DNA of 52,282 bases from Rikenellaceae bacterium (GCA_022777205.1 JALFGP010000087.1:1-52282), one strand, 5' to 3'. Positions 25,964 to 34,724 are shown, counted from the first letter of the stretch. A program made the numbers and translations. Notes: generated by a model not told the origin, from the letters alone.

Positions 25964-27115
25964 ATGGCAGCAAAAAGAGATTATTACGAAGTGCTCGGAG
26001 TTGAAAAGACTGCGAGTGCCGACCAGATAAAGAAGGCCTACAGGGCCCTGGCCATCAAATACCATCCGGACAAGAACCCGGGCAACAAAGAAGCCGAGGA
26101 AAAGTTCAAGGAGGCCACGGAAGCCTATTCTGTATTGAGCGATCCGGACAAAAGGGCCAAATACGACCGTTTTGGAGCTGCAGGTCTTGGAGATAATCCG
26201 GGGCCGGACTTCAGTCATGGTTTTGGGGATATAAATGACTTTCTGAGGGATATTTTCGGCGGAGCATTCACAGGAGGATTCAGCGGATTCGGCTTTGACG
26301 GAGGCCCGCAGGAAAGGGTTTTCAGAGGAAAGGACATACGTGTTCACACAAAACTTACGCTTGCTGAAGTTGCCACAGGAGTTACGAAAGATATCAGCAT
26401 CGAAAGGTTCACTCCTTGCGGCAGCTGCAGTGGAAAAGGTGCAAAATCAGCGTCAGACATCAAGACCTGTACGTCGTGCAACGGCACGGGAAGCTATAAG
26501 AGGGTCGTGCCTTCATTCTTCGGGCAGAGCGTGGAGTATTCAACCTGCCAGCAGTGTGGCGGCACCGGAAAAGTTGTGACCAAACCATGCCCGGATTGCA
26601 GCGGATCAGGTCTGGTGCGCAAGCGTGAGACTGTGAGCGTGAATATCCCTGCGGGTGTTGAAGACGGAATGCAGTTGAGAGTAAGCGGCGGAGGTAACGC
26701 CGGACGCAACAACGGCATCAACGGAGATCTTCTGGTGGTGATTGATGTGGAGAACAGCGATGAGTTCATCCGCAAAGGCAACGATGTCTATTGCACAAAA
26801 GTCATATCAGTGGGCGACGCAATGCTTGGATGCGATATTGATGTCAAACTGATCAACGGCAGCACCCAGAAGGTAAAAGTGGAACCCGGCACCCAGTCTG
26901 GCACAATCATTACCATCCGTGGCAAAGGCCTTCCGAGCGTGAATAGCTACGGTTGCGGAAATATGTATGTGAAAATAGGCGTGTGGATTCCAAATCGTCT
27001 GAAAAAGGAAAGCAAAGAACTTGCAGAGGCTATACGCCGCAATCCGGATTTCACCCCAAACCCGACGAAGGAAGACAAGTCCTTCTTTGACCGTCTGAAG
27101 AACCTTTTTGACTGA
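25964..27115 (+). CDS. dnaJ: Molecular chaperone DnaJ
   Basis: This 383-residue type I DnaJ has a J domain with the HPD motif (KYHPDKNPG, about 30-37), a Gly/Phe-rich linker ([16 protein letters not shown]), and four CxxCxGxG zinc repeats ([36 protein letters not shown]), followed by the substrate-binding domains. It delivers clients to DnaK and stimulates its ATPase. The ATG at 25964 ([12 protein letters not shown]) replaces the upstream in-frame start, which overlaps grpE. It is co-transcribed with grpE. Confidence 0.96.
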   Translation: MAAKRDYYEVLGVEKTASADQIKKAYRALAIKYHPDKNPGNKEAEEKFKEATEAYSVLSDPDKRAKYDRFGAAGLGDNPGPDFSHGFGDINDFLRDIFGGAFTGGFSGFGFDGGPQERVFRGKDIRVHTKLTLAEVATGVTKDISIERFTPCGSCSGKGAKSASDIKTCTSCNGTGSYKRVVPSFFGQSVEYSTCQQCGGTGKVVTKPCPDCSGSGLVRKRETVSVNIPAGVEDGMQLRVSGGGNAGRNNGINGDLLVVIDVENSDEFIRKGNDVYCTKVISVGDAMLGCDIDVKLINGSTQKVKVEPGTQSGTIITIRGKGLPSVNSYGCGNMYVKIGVWIPNRLKKESKELAEAIRRNPDFTPNPTKEDKSFFDRLKNLFD

Positions 27116-27203
27116 TTTCAATGCTGATTACTGCATCAGTGGGCCAGATAATGGAAAACAGAGCAGGAACAGACAGTTTTTTTTGAAAAAAGTGTTGTGA
27201 AAA

Positions 27204-27234
27204 TTTGCAAAGTCAGAAAAAATGCCTATCTTTG
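27204..27234 (+). promoter_or_regulatory. Promoter of tRNA-Phe
   Basis: TTTG (27204-27207), 19 bases, TATCTTTG (27227-27234): an excellent match to the Bacteroidota consensus, 31 bases before the tRNA. Confidence 0.75.
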
Positions 27235-27265
27235 CAATCCCGTTTGAACAACGGCACAACAAATC

Positions 27266-27341
27266 GGTGTCATAGCTCAGTTGGTAGAGCAAAGGACTGA
27301 AAATCCTTGTGTCCCTGGTTCGATTCCCGGTGACACCACCA
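27266..27341 (+). tRNA. tRNA-Phe (anticodon GAA)
   Basis: Acceptor arms GGTGTCA and TGACACC pair. The anticodon stem-loop is AAGGACTGAAAATCCTT with GAA, and the T-arm is CCCTGGTTCGATTCCCGG. A 3' ACCA follows, so CCA is encoded, unlike in the tRNA-Gln of this window. Confidence 0.96.
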
Positions 27342-27376
27342 AAACCCCTTTCAGCAATGCTGAAAGGGGTTTTGCT
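27341..27376 (+). terminator. Intrinsic terminator of tRNA-Phe
   Basis: AAAACCCCTTTCAGC pairs with GCTGAAAGGGGTTTT around AAT, immediately after the tRNA. Confidence 0.9.
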
Positions 27377-27498
27377 ATACTAGACCTGGTATAATTGCCA
27401 AAAGTGGTTGGTAAAAGTCTGTCCTGCAGTGGTTTATTAATACGATATTTTAACCAACTAAACATCTTGAGATTTTGTACAATATTTCTATAATAAAT

Positions 27499-27529
27499 TT
27501 TGAGATTCCATCAAATTAGCCTATTTTTG
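27499..27529 (+). promoter_or_regulatory. Promoter of the second DUF4143 ATPase gene
   Basis: TTTG (27499-27502), 19 bases, TATTTTTG (27522-27529), 31 bases before the ATG at 27560. Confidence 0.7.
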
Positions 27530-27559
27530 TCTCCGAACAACTATAAAATTGTGAGAAGC

Positions 27560-28909
27560 ATGGAATATCCAGAACGCATATTCAAACGTAAAATTTACGA
27601 TAGAATACAAGAATGGAAGAGAACTAAAGACGGTAGTACTGCCCTTCTAATCAAGGGAGCCCGACGTGTCGGAAAGTCAACCATCGCCGAAGAATTCGCA
27701 AAAAACGAATACTCATCATACATAAAAGTAGATTTTGCTGATGCTCCTAAAGCCCTTTGGGAAGCAGTAGACAACATCAGTGATAGGGACAATTTTTTTC
27801 TCCAGCTTCAGTTCATCTACAATGTTCGTCTTGAGGAACGCAAATCTGTCATAATCTTTGATGAAATTCAGAAAGCCCCTAAAGTTCGGGAAGCCATCAA
27901 GTATCTGGTTAAAGACCACAGGTACGACTACATTGAGACCGGTTCTCTTCTTTCCATCAAGAAGAACACGCAAGGCATAGTCATACCGAGTGAGGAGACA
28001 CGCATTGAAATGTATCCGATGGACTATGAAGAGTTCCGTTGGGCCCTGGGCGACACTGTCACTGTTCCGCTTATGAAGGAAACATTGGATAAACATCAGG
28101 GAGTTGGTGATGCAACCTGCAGAAAACTGATGCGGGATTTCCGTCTCTATATGTTGGTCGGTGGAATGCCCCAGGCCGTCAATACCTATCTCGATACAAA
28201 TAACCTGAGTGAAGTCGATGCCACGAAACGTGAGATTATCGAACTTTATGCCGACGATTTCCGGAAGATTGATCCAACCGGCCGTGCCACCCGTCTGTTT
28301 ATGGCGGCTCCATCTCAACTCACCGGCAATGCCTCACGCTATCAAGTTACGAGTGTTTTGGGCCGTAGCCAAAATGAGAACGAGATGAACGAACTCATTC
28401 AGGATATGGATGACAGTATGACCGTTAATTTCTCCTACCATGCAAACGACCCGTCAGCAGGTCTGTCTCAGCACAAGAATATAGAGAAGTACAAGATGTA
28501 TGTCGGAGACACAGGTCTTTTCATCACAATGGCATTTTGGGACAAGGCAGTCACGGAGAATATCATCTATCAAAAACTTCTTAGCGACAAACTCGCCACA
28601 GACCTTGGCTATGTTTATGAAAATGTTGTGGCCCAGATGCTGCGTGCCCGTGGAGAAAAGCTCTTCTATCACACTTGGCCTACATCCAGTGGCAAACACA
28701 ATTATGAAATAGACTTTTTGCTCTCCCGTGGCTCTAAAATCTGCCCGGTAGAGGTAAAATCATCAGGGTACAAGACTCACAAATCAATGGACGAGTTCTG
28801 CAGGAAGTATTCACAACATGTAGGAACCAGGTATCTTGTATATACGAAAGACTTGCGAAAAGATGAACAACTGACAATGATTCCTGTTTATCATTGTATG
28901 TTCATATAG
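27560..28909 (+). CDS. ATP-binding DUF4143 protein, second gene
   Basis: About 449 residues: Walker A GARRVGKS, Walker B SVIIFDEIQKAP, ETGSLLSIK sensor region, a DUF4143 middle (YMLVGGMPQAVNTYLD), and a C-terminal EIDFLLSRGSKICPVEVKSS nuclease-like core. It is only distantly similar to the DUF4143 protein at 9181, so it is not a recent duplicate. The role is unknown, as for the family. The ATG at 27560 (MEYPERIFKRKIYD) was chosen because an earlier in-frame start at 27500 overlaps the promoter. Single gene, with no clear terminator directly behind it. Confidence 0.88.
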   Translation: MEYPERIFKRKIYDRIQEWKRTKDGSTALLIKGARRVGKSTIAEEFAKNEYSSYIKVDFADAPKALWEAVDNISDRDNFFLQLQFIYNVRLEERKSVIIFDEIQKAPKVREAIKYLVKDHRYDYIETGSLLSIKKNTQGIVIPSEETRIEMYPMDYEEFRWALGDTVTVPLMKETLDKHQGVGDATCRKLMRDFRLYMLVGGMPQAVNTYLDTNNLSEVDATKREIIELYADDFRKIDPTGRATRLFMAAPSQLTGNASRYQVTSVLGRSQNENEMNELIQDMDDSMTVNFSYHANDPSAGLSQHKNIEKYKMYVGDTGLFITMAFWDKAVTENIIYQKLLSDKLATDLGYVYENVVAQMLRARGEKLFYHTWPTSSGKHNYEIDFLLSRGSKICPVEVKSSGYKTHKSMDEFCRKYSQHVGTRYLVYTKDLRKDEQLTMIPVYHCMFI

Positions 28910-29248
28910 ACAGAGTTGAGGAATAAGGCGATAGGTACTTTATTGACATTCTATAATAACACGAGAGTATTACGAGAAATTGAAATATCAAAGGTTATCC
29001 ATATACAATACTTCGGTATTGTTGCTCATAATGATTATCTGTATTTCACGGGCAAAGGTAGAGTATGTTTTTGACAGTTTCTGTCAGCGGTCTATATGAT
29101 TGATTGTTGAGAAATATTTATATTTCAGAAAAATGATCTTCCTTTTGCATTTAAGAAATTTTGTTTACCGTTGTCAAGAAAAGTCCTACTCCTATGCGAA
29201 GGCTCTAGTTCCACTTGAGCGGTTTATGTAGCATAAGCGGGGCTTTTT
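28910..29248. other. Intergenic stretch without a gene
   Basis: This is AT-rich DNA with no credible reading frame. Visible structures are an ACAATAC-TTCG-GTATTGT hairpin (29005-29022), a TGACAG-TTT-CTGTCA inverted repeat (29072-29086), and an imperfect hairpin before a T run (about 29218-29248), which may be a weak terminator for the upstream gene or for a small RNA. A minus-strand TACCTTTG lies at 29053-29060. None of these is enough to call an RNA gene. Confidence 0.5.
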
Positions 29249-29350
29249 CTATTTTACAAACTCGCTGGCAAGGAACGACCAATGACGGTACGGATGCTTC
29301 AAGTAGTCCACAGGCCCCTCTGCAGGGGTGTCACAGTATATCTGGAATTT

Positions 29351-30199
29351 TTAAGGATAAGGAACCAGAACCTTAAGAGCCGCAGGCAAAATGGAAATAT
29401 CCAGAATGTCCCCTGTTTCAAACCAGTCACCGTCAAAATGAGCCGTCCCGCTGTGATGCCTTTTGAGGATGATATGCTAGCCGGTAAAGCAATGGACCCT
29501 GCGGCTGATGTCGCAGTGGCCGGTCATAAGGGCTGAGGCGAGAAAGGGAATCTCGATACTGTGGAAATCATCCAGAACAGTCAGGTCGAGAAGGCCGTCG
29601 CAAGTGCTGGCATAAGGGGTCACCTTGGCATTGTTTCCCCACTGGTTTGAATTGCCTGCGGTTATGAGCACGGCTTTCTGAGTCCATTCTCTTCCGTCAA
29701 TGTTTATCGTAAAGGTTTCAGGGTCATATCCGCGCCACAATTTCAAAGCCTGACGGACATAATTGAACATTCCGCGTCTGCCCGACTGCGCAAAGAGTTT
29801 GCTGACATCAGCGTCGAAGCCCATGCCGCAGACTGAAAAGAATGGTCGGGAATTGACAAAGCCGGCGTCAAGGGCTTGAGTGCGGCCCCGCTCCACAATG
29901 TCAATGGCCTTTGCAGGATTATGGCTTATGCCTAAAGATCTGGCAAGACCGTCTCCGCTTCCGCAGGGCACAATGCCCAATGTCTTTCCGGTGCCGAGTA
30001 GTCCTCTGGCCACCTCATTCACTGTTCCGTCTCCTCCCACGGCAACGACAATGTCCTCACTCGCCGTCTTTGCAAGTTCTTCCGCGTGGGACGCGTACTC
30101 AGTGAAGACACATCTGTGTCCCCTTCCCTGAATCTCTTCCTTCAATCTCCCCTTTCTGCCTTTGCCTGAAATGGGGTTGATTATAAACAGTGCTGACAT
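29351..30199 (-). pseudogene. YegS/DgkB-like diacylglycerol (lipid) kinase, C-terminus cut off by in-frame TAG
   Basis: The uninterrupted part (29477-30199, 240 aa) has the lipid-kinase catalytic domain: INPISGKGRKG at the N-terminus, the VAVGGDGTVNEVARG nucleotide loop, and GIVPCGSGDGLARSLG. A TAG at 29477-29479 stops it after VHCFTG. The same frame then continues for 41 codons with the missing family C-terminus (SGTAHFDGDWFETGD and ILPAALKVLVPYP) up to TAA at 29351. DAG kinases phosphorylate diacylglycerol to phosphatidic acid at the membrane. The last beta strands of the fold would be lost, so activity of the short form is doubtful. It sits 55 bases downstream of the phosphoethanolamine transferase, whose reaction releases diacylglycerol, so the two probably work together. 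Confidence 0.75.
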
Positions 30200-30253
30200 C
30201 TGTACAAAGCCAAATTAATTCAAAATATGCAGAGACCCCGCCCGGTCTGATAA

Positions 30254-31774
30254 TTACTCAACACTCTGAAAAACAGACATCTGCGCATCATAGACCTCGC
30301 TTTCAACCCCGAGAAAATCCAGTACGGTGTGGAAAACCTGATATTGGCTTGCAAGCGGAATATCCTTCAGACTGTCGTGGCGTTCCGGGGCCCATACGAT
30401 GAATGGAATTTCATACTGCTCTTTCGGGGCTATGGACAAAGGCACTCCGTGCATATACAGATTTCCTTCACCGAGGGACTCGCCGTGATCCGAAACATAG
30501 ATTACGCAACGTTTCCATTCCCGGGGCAGAGAAGCGGCAGCGGAAATCGCAGAATGAATGAGATAATCGGTATAAAGTATGGAATTGTCATAGGAATTCA
30601 TCAATTCTGCGGGGTCTGCCTTTGACATCTCCACGGTTGTGCATACAGGAGTGAAGACTTCGAATTCCTCCGGATAATGCTTGTTGTATGACGGTCCGTG
30701 ACTGGTGCTTGTGTGGAGGACCACCAAAACCTTGTTTTTGTCTGACGAAACAACGGCATCAGCCAGGCCTTCCAAAAGAATGCCGTCGAACCTTTCATCA
30801 GCGTCTGGATAGATGGACTTAAGGTCTGCAACCTTCTTATAATCAGAAATATGCAATGGAGGCTCTCCCCAGTTGCTGGTCCTCCAGATTACATTTGCAC
30901 CGGCCCTGTAGAGATAGTTGGGAAGGATTTCATACAGTTTGTCCGTGGGCTTATGGTCCAGGATGGCCTTCACACCGGCCGTGGTGTAGGTGGCTGCGGA
31001 ATTGGCAGGATAGGCTTTCACGGCATCCTTCTCCAGCAGCGGATTCGTCTTCCGTCCGTAGCCGTAGAGGGAGAAATGGTCGCGCCTTGCAGACTCCCCT
31101 ATTATCAGCACGCAGACACTTTTGTCGTTATCCCTGAAACTTGCATCCGGAAGAAGAATTTCCTGACGGTTGCGTTCCCGGACCTGGCCGTAATATCTGA
31201 AGGAATTCACCGTGTAGGACCACGGCATCAACAGACTTCCCAGGATGGTGGAATTACGGTCAATCCAAGGCCAGTTGGTCATATTCGAAAACACCATAAC
31301 CACCACTATAGCCAGTGACCCGCCCACATTTGCGCCGAAACGTCCGGATGAACCGTAATCAAGTTTCCTCACGAAAAGGTAAACGCTTGGCAGCACACCG
31401 AGAAACAGCAGGTAAAAGACCGCTGAAAGGCTGAAAAAGGATGAGGCTTCCGAAAACTGCGTGTTGAACACATTCCCCATCATTGAAGCATCCACAATCA
31501 CATCATAGGTGTTGATGAAATAGAGTGTGACGGCATCTGCTATGAATGAAAACGCCAAAATGCACTTTCCCACGATTCTTCCCAGCCAAAGCACGAGGTA
31601 ATAGAAGAAATAGTTCAGTGCAAGCATTATTATCACCAGACTCGCCATAATGAAGAAAGCATTGAAACCGCTTTCAACATTGTTCGCAGCGTGGGTAAAA
31701 AAGGGAATGTGGAATGCCACAAGCGTAAAAACGCTCAATACGGCACTGACTGTGGATATTTTGGCCTTTTTCAT
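30254..31774 (-). CDS. EptA-family phosphoethanolamine transferase
   Basis: This 506-residue protein has five hydrophobic helices in the first 165 residues and a periplasmic alkaline-phosphatase-type domain: GESARRDHFSLYGYGRKTNP (226-245, metal-binding E227), candidate nucleophile Thr264/265 in SAATYTTAGVKA, and a C-terminal SDHGESLGEGN. Enzymes of this family move phosphoethanolamine from phosphatidylethanolamine to lipid A or another surface glycan, leaving diacylglycerol. Lipid A modification confers resistance to cationic peptides. Its ATG overlaps the TGA of the PHP gene (ATGA), so translation is coupled. The exact acceptor is not readable from sequence. Confidence 0.85.
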   Translation of the reverse strand: MKKAKISTVSAVLSVFTLVAFHIPFFTHAANNVESGFNAFFIMASLVIIMLALNYFFYYLVLWLGRIVGKCILAFSFIADAVTLYFINTYDVIVDASMMGNVFNTQFSEASSFFSLSAVFYLLFLGVLPSVYLFVRKLDYGSSGRFGANVGGSLAIVVVMVFSNMTNWPWIDRNSTILGSLLMPWSYTVNSFRYYGQVRERNRQEILLPDASFRDNDKSVCVLIIGESARRDHFSLYGYGRKTNPLLEKDAVKAYPANSAATYTTAGVKAILDHKPTDKLYEILPNYLYRAGANVIWRTSNWGEPPLHISDYKKVADLKSIYPDADERFDGILLEGLADAVVSSDKNKVLVVLHTSTSHGPSYNKHYPEEFEVFTPVCTTVEMSKADPAELMNSYDNSILYTDYLIHSAISAAASLPREWKRCVIYVSDHGESLGEGNLYMHGVPLSIAPKEQYEIPFIVWAPERHDSLKDIPLASQYQVFHTVLDFLGVESEVYDAQMSVFQSVE

Positions 31775-32787
31775 TTTTTGACAATTTTTACAATAAGGAG
31801 AATGTCACCCGCTGCCAGAAGAAGCAGAAGGAGATTGAAAAGGATAGTCAAAAGCAGGTTAACCGGATGTTCAGCTTCAACATACGGGCTGTCGGAAACA
31901 GAGGCGTCATAACGGGCAAAAGGGTTGGAGTAAATCACCTCTCCATCTGCAAACCAGGCTGTTATGCGCGCATAGTTGTCATCCGGACGGAAAACATAGG
32001 CGAGGAAATCCGAATCAGTGACTTTCGATAGCTGGCTGTGGCCCTGCCCGGTGAAACTTATACTGTCCGCCGGTTCAGAAAGTTTTATGAATATAAGGCT
32101 ATCCTTCATCCCTATGTCGCGAACATACGGAAGAGACTCGTTCCCCCTGTGTTTCTCGGCCCAGTTGCCGCCTCCGTAATCCGGAACCCTCATACTGTAA
32201 TAGCATCCGTCAAGCAATACTTTCTTAAGGTCCTCATATCTTGCGGAAGGCGTGCAGAGGAAATTGCATCTTACGGCAATGCATCGCGTCCGGTCCGGAT
32301 AATGCAAATCATCATTTGCGAGGGCAAAACTGTAATGTCCGGCACTGAGGGCCCAATCCCAATATTCCTGTTCCGTGGTCACACCGCTGTCCAGTTCCAT
32401 TATCCTATATCCGGTAAGCCGGCTCATCTGATATTCCGAAGTCCCGTTGGTCCGGAAAGGATGGTTCATCTGGATGAAATCGCTGTCCTTGCCCAGCAAA
32501 TCAAGCTGGAACTGCTTCTGAAAGGCAAACAGCGGAACAAGATTGTCGAAAAGACAAACATCCTTACAACCGAAGACCAGCTTGTGATATTTGAAAAGGT
32601 TGTATCCGTGTTCATAGACATTGACCTGAAGGCTTGTGTCAAAAGGATGCCGGGTGAGAACATTGTGGTTGGAAAAAGTCACAATGTCGTACCCGAAACG
32701 TCTCAGCGAATCGTAAACCTCTGCCGGAGTGTGATGGCACTCGTTCAAAGGCCCGGGGACAATGGTATGAGTGTGAAAATTGGCACG
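31771..32787 (-). pseudogene. PHP-domain protein, main part behind an in-frame TAA
   Basis: Right after the TAA at 32788-32790 the frame continues with RANFHTHT, the H-x-H metal motif of PHP phosphoesterases, then SNHNVLTRHP, QMNHPFR and SFALANDDLHYPD, which supply further metal ligands, and a C-terminal hydrophobic helix of about 25 residues. PHP domains hydrolyse phosphoesters at a multi-metal centre. Without its first motif and membrane anchor the piece starting at the TTG at 32748 would be inactive. The gene ends in ATGA overlap with the phosphoethanolamine transferase. The substrate is unknown; lipid or surface polymer phosphate is a guess from context. Confidence 0.7.
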
Positions 32788-32970
32788 TTACCAGCAATAT
32801 GCTGTGTCGAGATTGCGGTAGGGGTTATAGACATCCGGACCGGAAAAAGGTCTCGACGGAGCGAAACGGTAAACAGGGCTTACCGATGTCACTATTACCG
32901 CGAAAAGTGCCCCCAGCAGTATAATGCTGAGGGTTTTCCATAAAAATGTCAAAATGCGTCTGCGTAGCAT
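32788..32970 (-). pseudogene. N-terminal membrane anchor of the interrupted PHP protein
   Basis: This piece encodes 60 residues from the ATG at 32970 (MLRRRILTFLWKTL): a basic N-terminus, one strong transmembrane helix (SIILLGALFAVIVTSV) and a periplasmic start (FSGPDVYNPYRNLD) that reaches TAYCW before TAA at 32788-32790. The PHP metal motif is in the same frame three codons later. The start fits the promoter at 32996-33025. A longer frame to 33042 overlaps that promoter and was rejected. Confidence 0.7.
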
Positions 32971-32995
32971 TGCCTTAAAAATCTGAAACGAATGG

Positions 32996-33025
32996 CAAAG
33001 ATACGCATATTTTTTATCCCGCAAA
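32996..33025 (-). promoter_or_regulatory. Promoter of the PHP-transferase-lipid kinase cluster
   Basis: On the minus strand TTTG (33025-33022), 18 bases, TATCTTTG (33003-32996), 26 bases before the ATG at 32970. Confidence 0.65.
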
Positions 33026-33030
33026 AGTTC

Positions 33031-33050
33031 AGTAATCCTCAAAAAATTAC
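33031..33050. repeat. Short third copy of the dispersed repeat
   Basis: AGTAATCCTCAAAAAATTAC repeats the first 20 bases of the element at 7525 with one difference. It lies between the TSCPD gene and the PHP promoter. Confidence 0.6.
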
Positions 33051-33069
33051 TTACTCGAAACCGGACGAG

Positions 33070-33483
33070 CTACTTGCTGATGGTTTCAAGTACGCGGGCC
33101 AGCTGGTCGGGGCAGGATGTGGGACGTTTGCCGCAGGTGATGCCTCTCAGACGCCTGATGGCTTCATCCACTTTCATTCCCTGGATGAGCGCTCCTATGC
33201 CTTTCCCGTTTCCGTTGCAGCCGCGGGTGAATACGACTTTCCTTATGGTGTCTCCTTCGAGTTCGATGTCGATTTGATTTGAGCAAACCAGCTGGCTCGG
33301 GGTTGCCGTGACATAACGAATGCCATCCACCACCTCATCCTTCACTATCTGATAATCAGAGCCTTCCATAGAATTTTCCTTTTTGGTTTTGTCATCGTCG
33401 GCCCGGGTATATGTCAGGCCTGTTGCTGATACGCTAATACTTGCTGTCAAAAGCGCCAGTGCTATAAACTTGATTGCTTTCAT
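33070..33483 (-). CDS. TSCPD-domain protein with an N-terminal signal peptide
   Basis: The 137 residues contain a complete TSCPD domain (about 60-137): PSQLVCSNQIDIELEGD, FTRGCNGNGKGIGALIQGM, and RGITCGKRPTSCPDQLARVL with the name-giving TSCPD-type end and conserved cysteines. The domain is usually found alone or at the C-terminus of class II ribonucleotide reductases, in the cytosol. This one begins with a clear export signal (MKAIKFIALALLTASISVSA) and a charged linker. Its function outside the cytosol is unknown. A single-gene unit, 30 bases downstream of the SRP RNA gene. Confidence 0.8.
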   Translation of the reverse strand: MKAIKFIALALLTASISVSATGLTYTRADDDKTKKENSMEGSDYQIVKDEVVDGIRYVTATPSQLVCSNQIDIELEGDTIRKVVFTRGCNGNGKGIGALIQGMKVDEAIRRLRGITCGKRPTSCPDQLARVLETISK

Positions 33484-33513
33484 ATCGGAATATTTTTGTC
33501 AAGGCACGAAAAA

Positions 33514-33610
33514 GGGTAAGCTGAATACATCGCACCGCTACAACCTTCTGCTCTTGCTGCCTTCCGGCCCTGGGAGAGTTCAAAGGGAGCTGGTCGTGTA
33601 TGACTTACCC
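33514..33610 (-). ncRNA. ffs: Small signal recognition particle RNA (4.5S type)
   Basis: On the minus strand the ends GGGTAAG and CTTACCC pair. The tip carries the universal SRP domain IV core GGGCCGGAAGGCAGCAAGAG, including the GGAA tetraloop region and the A-rich symmetric loop that binds Ffh. Length is about 97 nt. A consensus promoter lies directly upstream. Confidence 0.93.
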
Positions 33611-33613
33611 GGC

Positions 33614-33645
33614 ACAAAGGTAGGTATTTTTTCGGATATAACAAA
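33614..33645 (-). promoter_or_regulatory. Promoter of the SRP RNA
   Basis: On the minus strand TTTG (33645-33642), 20 bases, TACCTTTG (33621-33614), 4 bases before the RNA: a strong consensus promoter. Confidence 0.8.
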
Positions 33646-33749
33646 CTTGCGGGACAAATTTCCACGGCGGGACTTGGGACCTCCTGCCGGGGCGGGCCAC
33701 CTGCGAGATCAACTCTCCTTCAGAACCGAAGCCACAGCGCCAGTTTCTG

Positions 33750-34673
33750 TCAATATACCACCCAAAGAGTAACAACGGATATAAGCACCCAGAGTATCAC
33801 CCCCAGGAGCACAGGTTTGATGCCCGTCTTGCGTATGGAATCAATGGACATACCGGAGCCGATGAGGAAAAGTGTGACGGACAAGGACTTGTGGGAAAAT
33901 ATGGAGATGCCCTTCGAAATCATATCCGGAATGGAAACATAGGTATTGAACACCATTGCGAGTATGAACAGGAAAATGAACCACGGAATGGACATCTTGG
34001 TCTTGTTCTCCCCTTTCTTGCTCCTGAAAAAGAGCATCGACACGAGCGAAAGAGGTATTATCCATAGGGCTCGGGTGAGTTTGATAGTGGTCGCAACCTT
34101 CAGTGCCTCATCGCCGTAGATGGAGGCTGCACCCACGACTGAACTGGTGTCGTGTATGGCTATGGCCGCCCAGGTTCCGAACTGGTTCTGGTCCAGTCCT
34201 AGCGCGTGTCCTATAGGTGGAAATATGAAGAGGGCAATGGCATTGAGAGTGAAAATCACCGCCAGAGACATCGAAGTCTCGTCATCGTCGGCTTTGACCA
34301 CCGGCGCCACGGCTGCAATGGCACTGCCTCCGCAAATGGCCGTACCCGTGCTTATGAGATAGGAGAGCTTGGGCAGCAGACCGAGGGCCCGTCCAATGAG
34401 GCAACCGACTGCCATCACGCCGATTACGGACACAATGGTGAACAATATACCCTCCTTTCCGGCAGCCAGGGACTCCTGAAGGTTCATTCCGAAACCGAGC
34501 CCCACCACAGCCACCTGGAGCAGGTATTTAGACACCTTCTTGGAAAATTTGGGAAAAGGATTGCCCAGGGTGAGGGCGAGAACTATGCCTGCGAAAAGCG
34601 CAATGGCAGGAGACACAAAGACTGATGCAATAATCAGGACCACAAATAGCCCCTTTACAATATATTCTTTCAT
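33750..34673 (-). CDS. YeiH-family membrane protein (putative sulfate exporter, UPF0324)
   Basis: This 307-residue polytopic membrane protein with about nine to ten helices is of the PF03601 family. Signatures are LTLGNPFPKFSKKVSKYLLQ, VGLGFGMNLQE, the central ISTGTAICGGSAIAAVAPV, and IHDTSSVVGAASIYGDEAL. Relatives are annotated as putative sulfate exporters, mainly by association. The transported molecule is not established. A minus-strand promoter pair lies about 20 bases upstream. Single gene. Confidence 0.88.
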   Translation of the reverse strand: MKEYIVKGLFVVLIIASVFVSPAIALFAGIVLALTLGNPFPKFSKKVSKYLLQVAVVGLGFGMNLQESLAAGKEGILFTIVSVIGVMAVGCLIGRALGLLPKLSYLISTGTAICGGSAIAAVAPVVKADDDETSMSLAVIFTLNAIALFIFPPIGHALGLDQNQFGTWAAIAIHDTSSVVGAASIYGDEALKVATTIKLTRALWIIPLSLVSMLFFRSKKGENKTKMSIPWFIFLFILAMVFNTYVSIPDMISKGISIFSHKSLSVTLFLIGSGMSIDSIRKTGIKPVLLGVILWVLISVVTLWVVY

Positions 34674-34692
34674 ACACAGTATTTTTCAGTCG

Positions 34693-34724
34693 CAAAGGTA
34701 GTTTCTATCGGCAATTCCTGCAAA
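34693..34724 (-). promoter_or_regulatory. Promoter of the YeiH-type gene
   Basis: On the minus strand TTTG (34724-34721), 20 bases, TACCTTTG (34700-34693), 20 bases before the ATG at 34673. Confidence 0.7.

Noticed and set aside
29282..29536. 84-codon plus-strand frame opposite the lipid kinase 3' end
   Set aside because: The minus strand here carries the recognisable kinase C-terminus in frame, so the plus frame is a shadow.
29477..32790. Genome-wide recoding of TAG or TAA
   Set aside because: TAG ends the WYL gene (4861) and the third gene of the DUF3990 operon (35730), and TAA ends many intact genes, so these codons are true stops in general.
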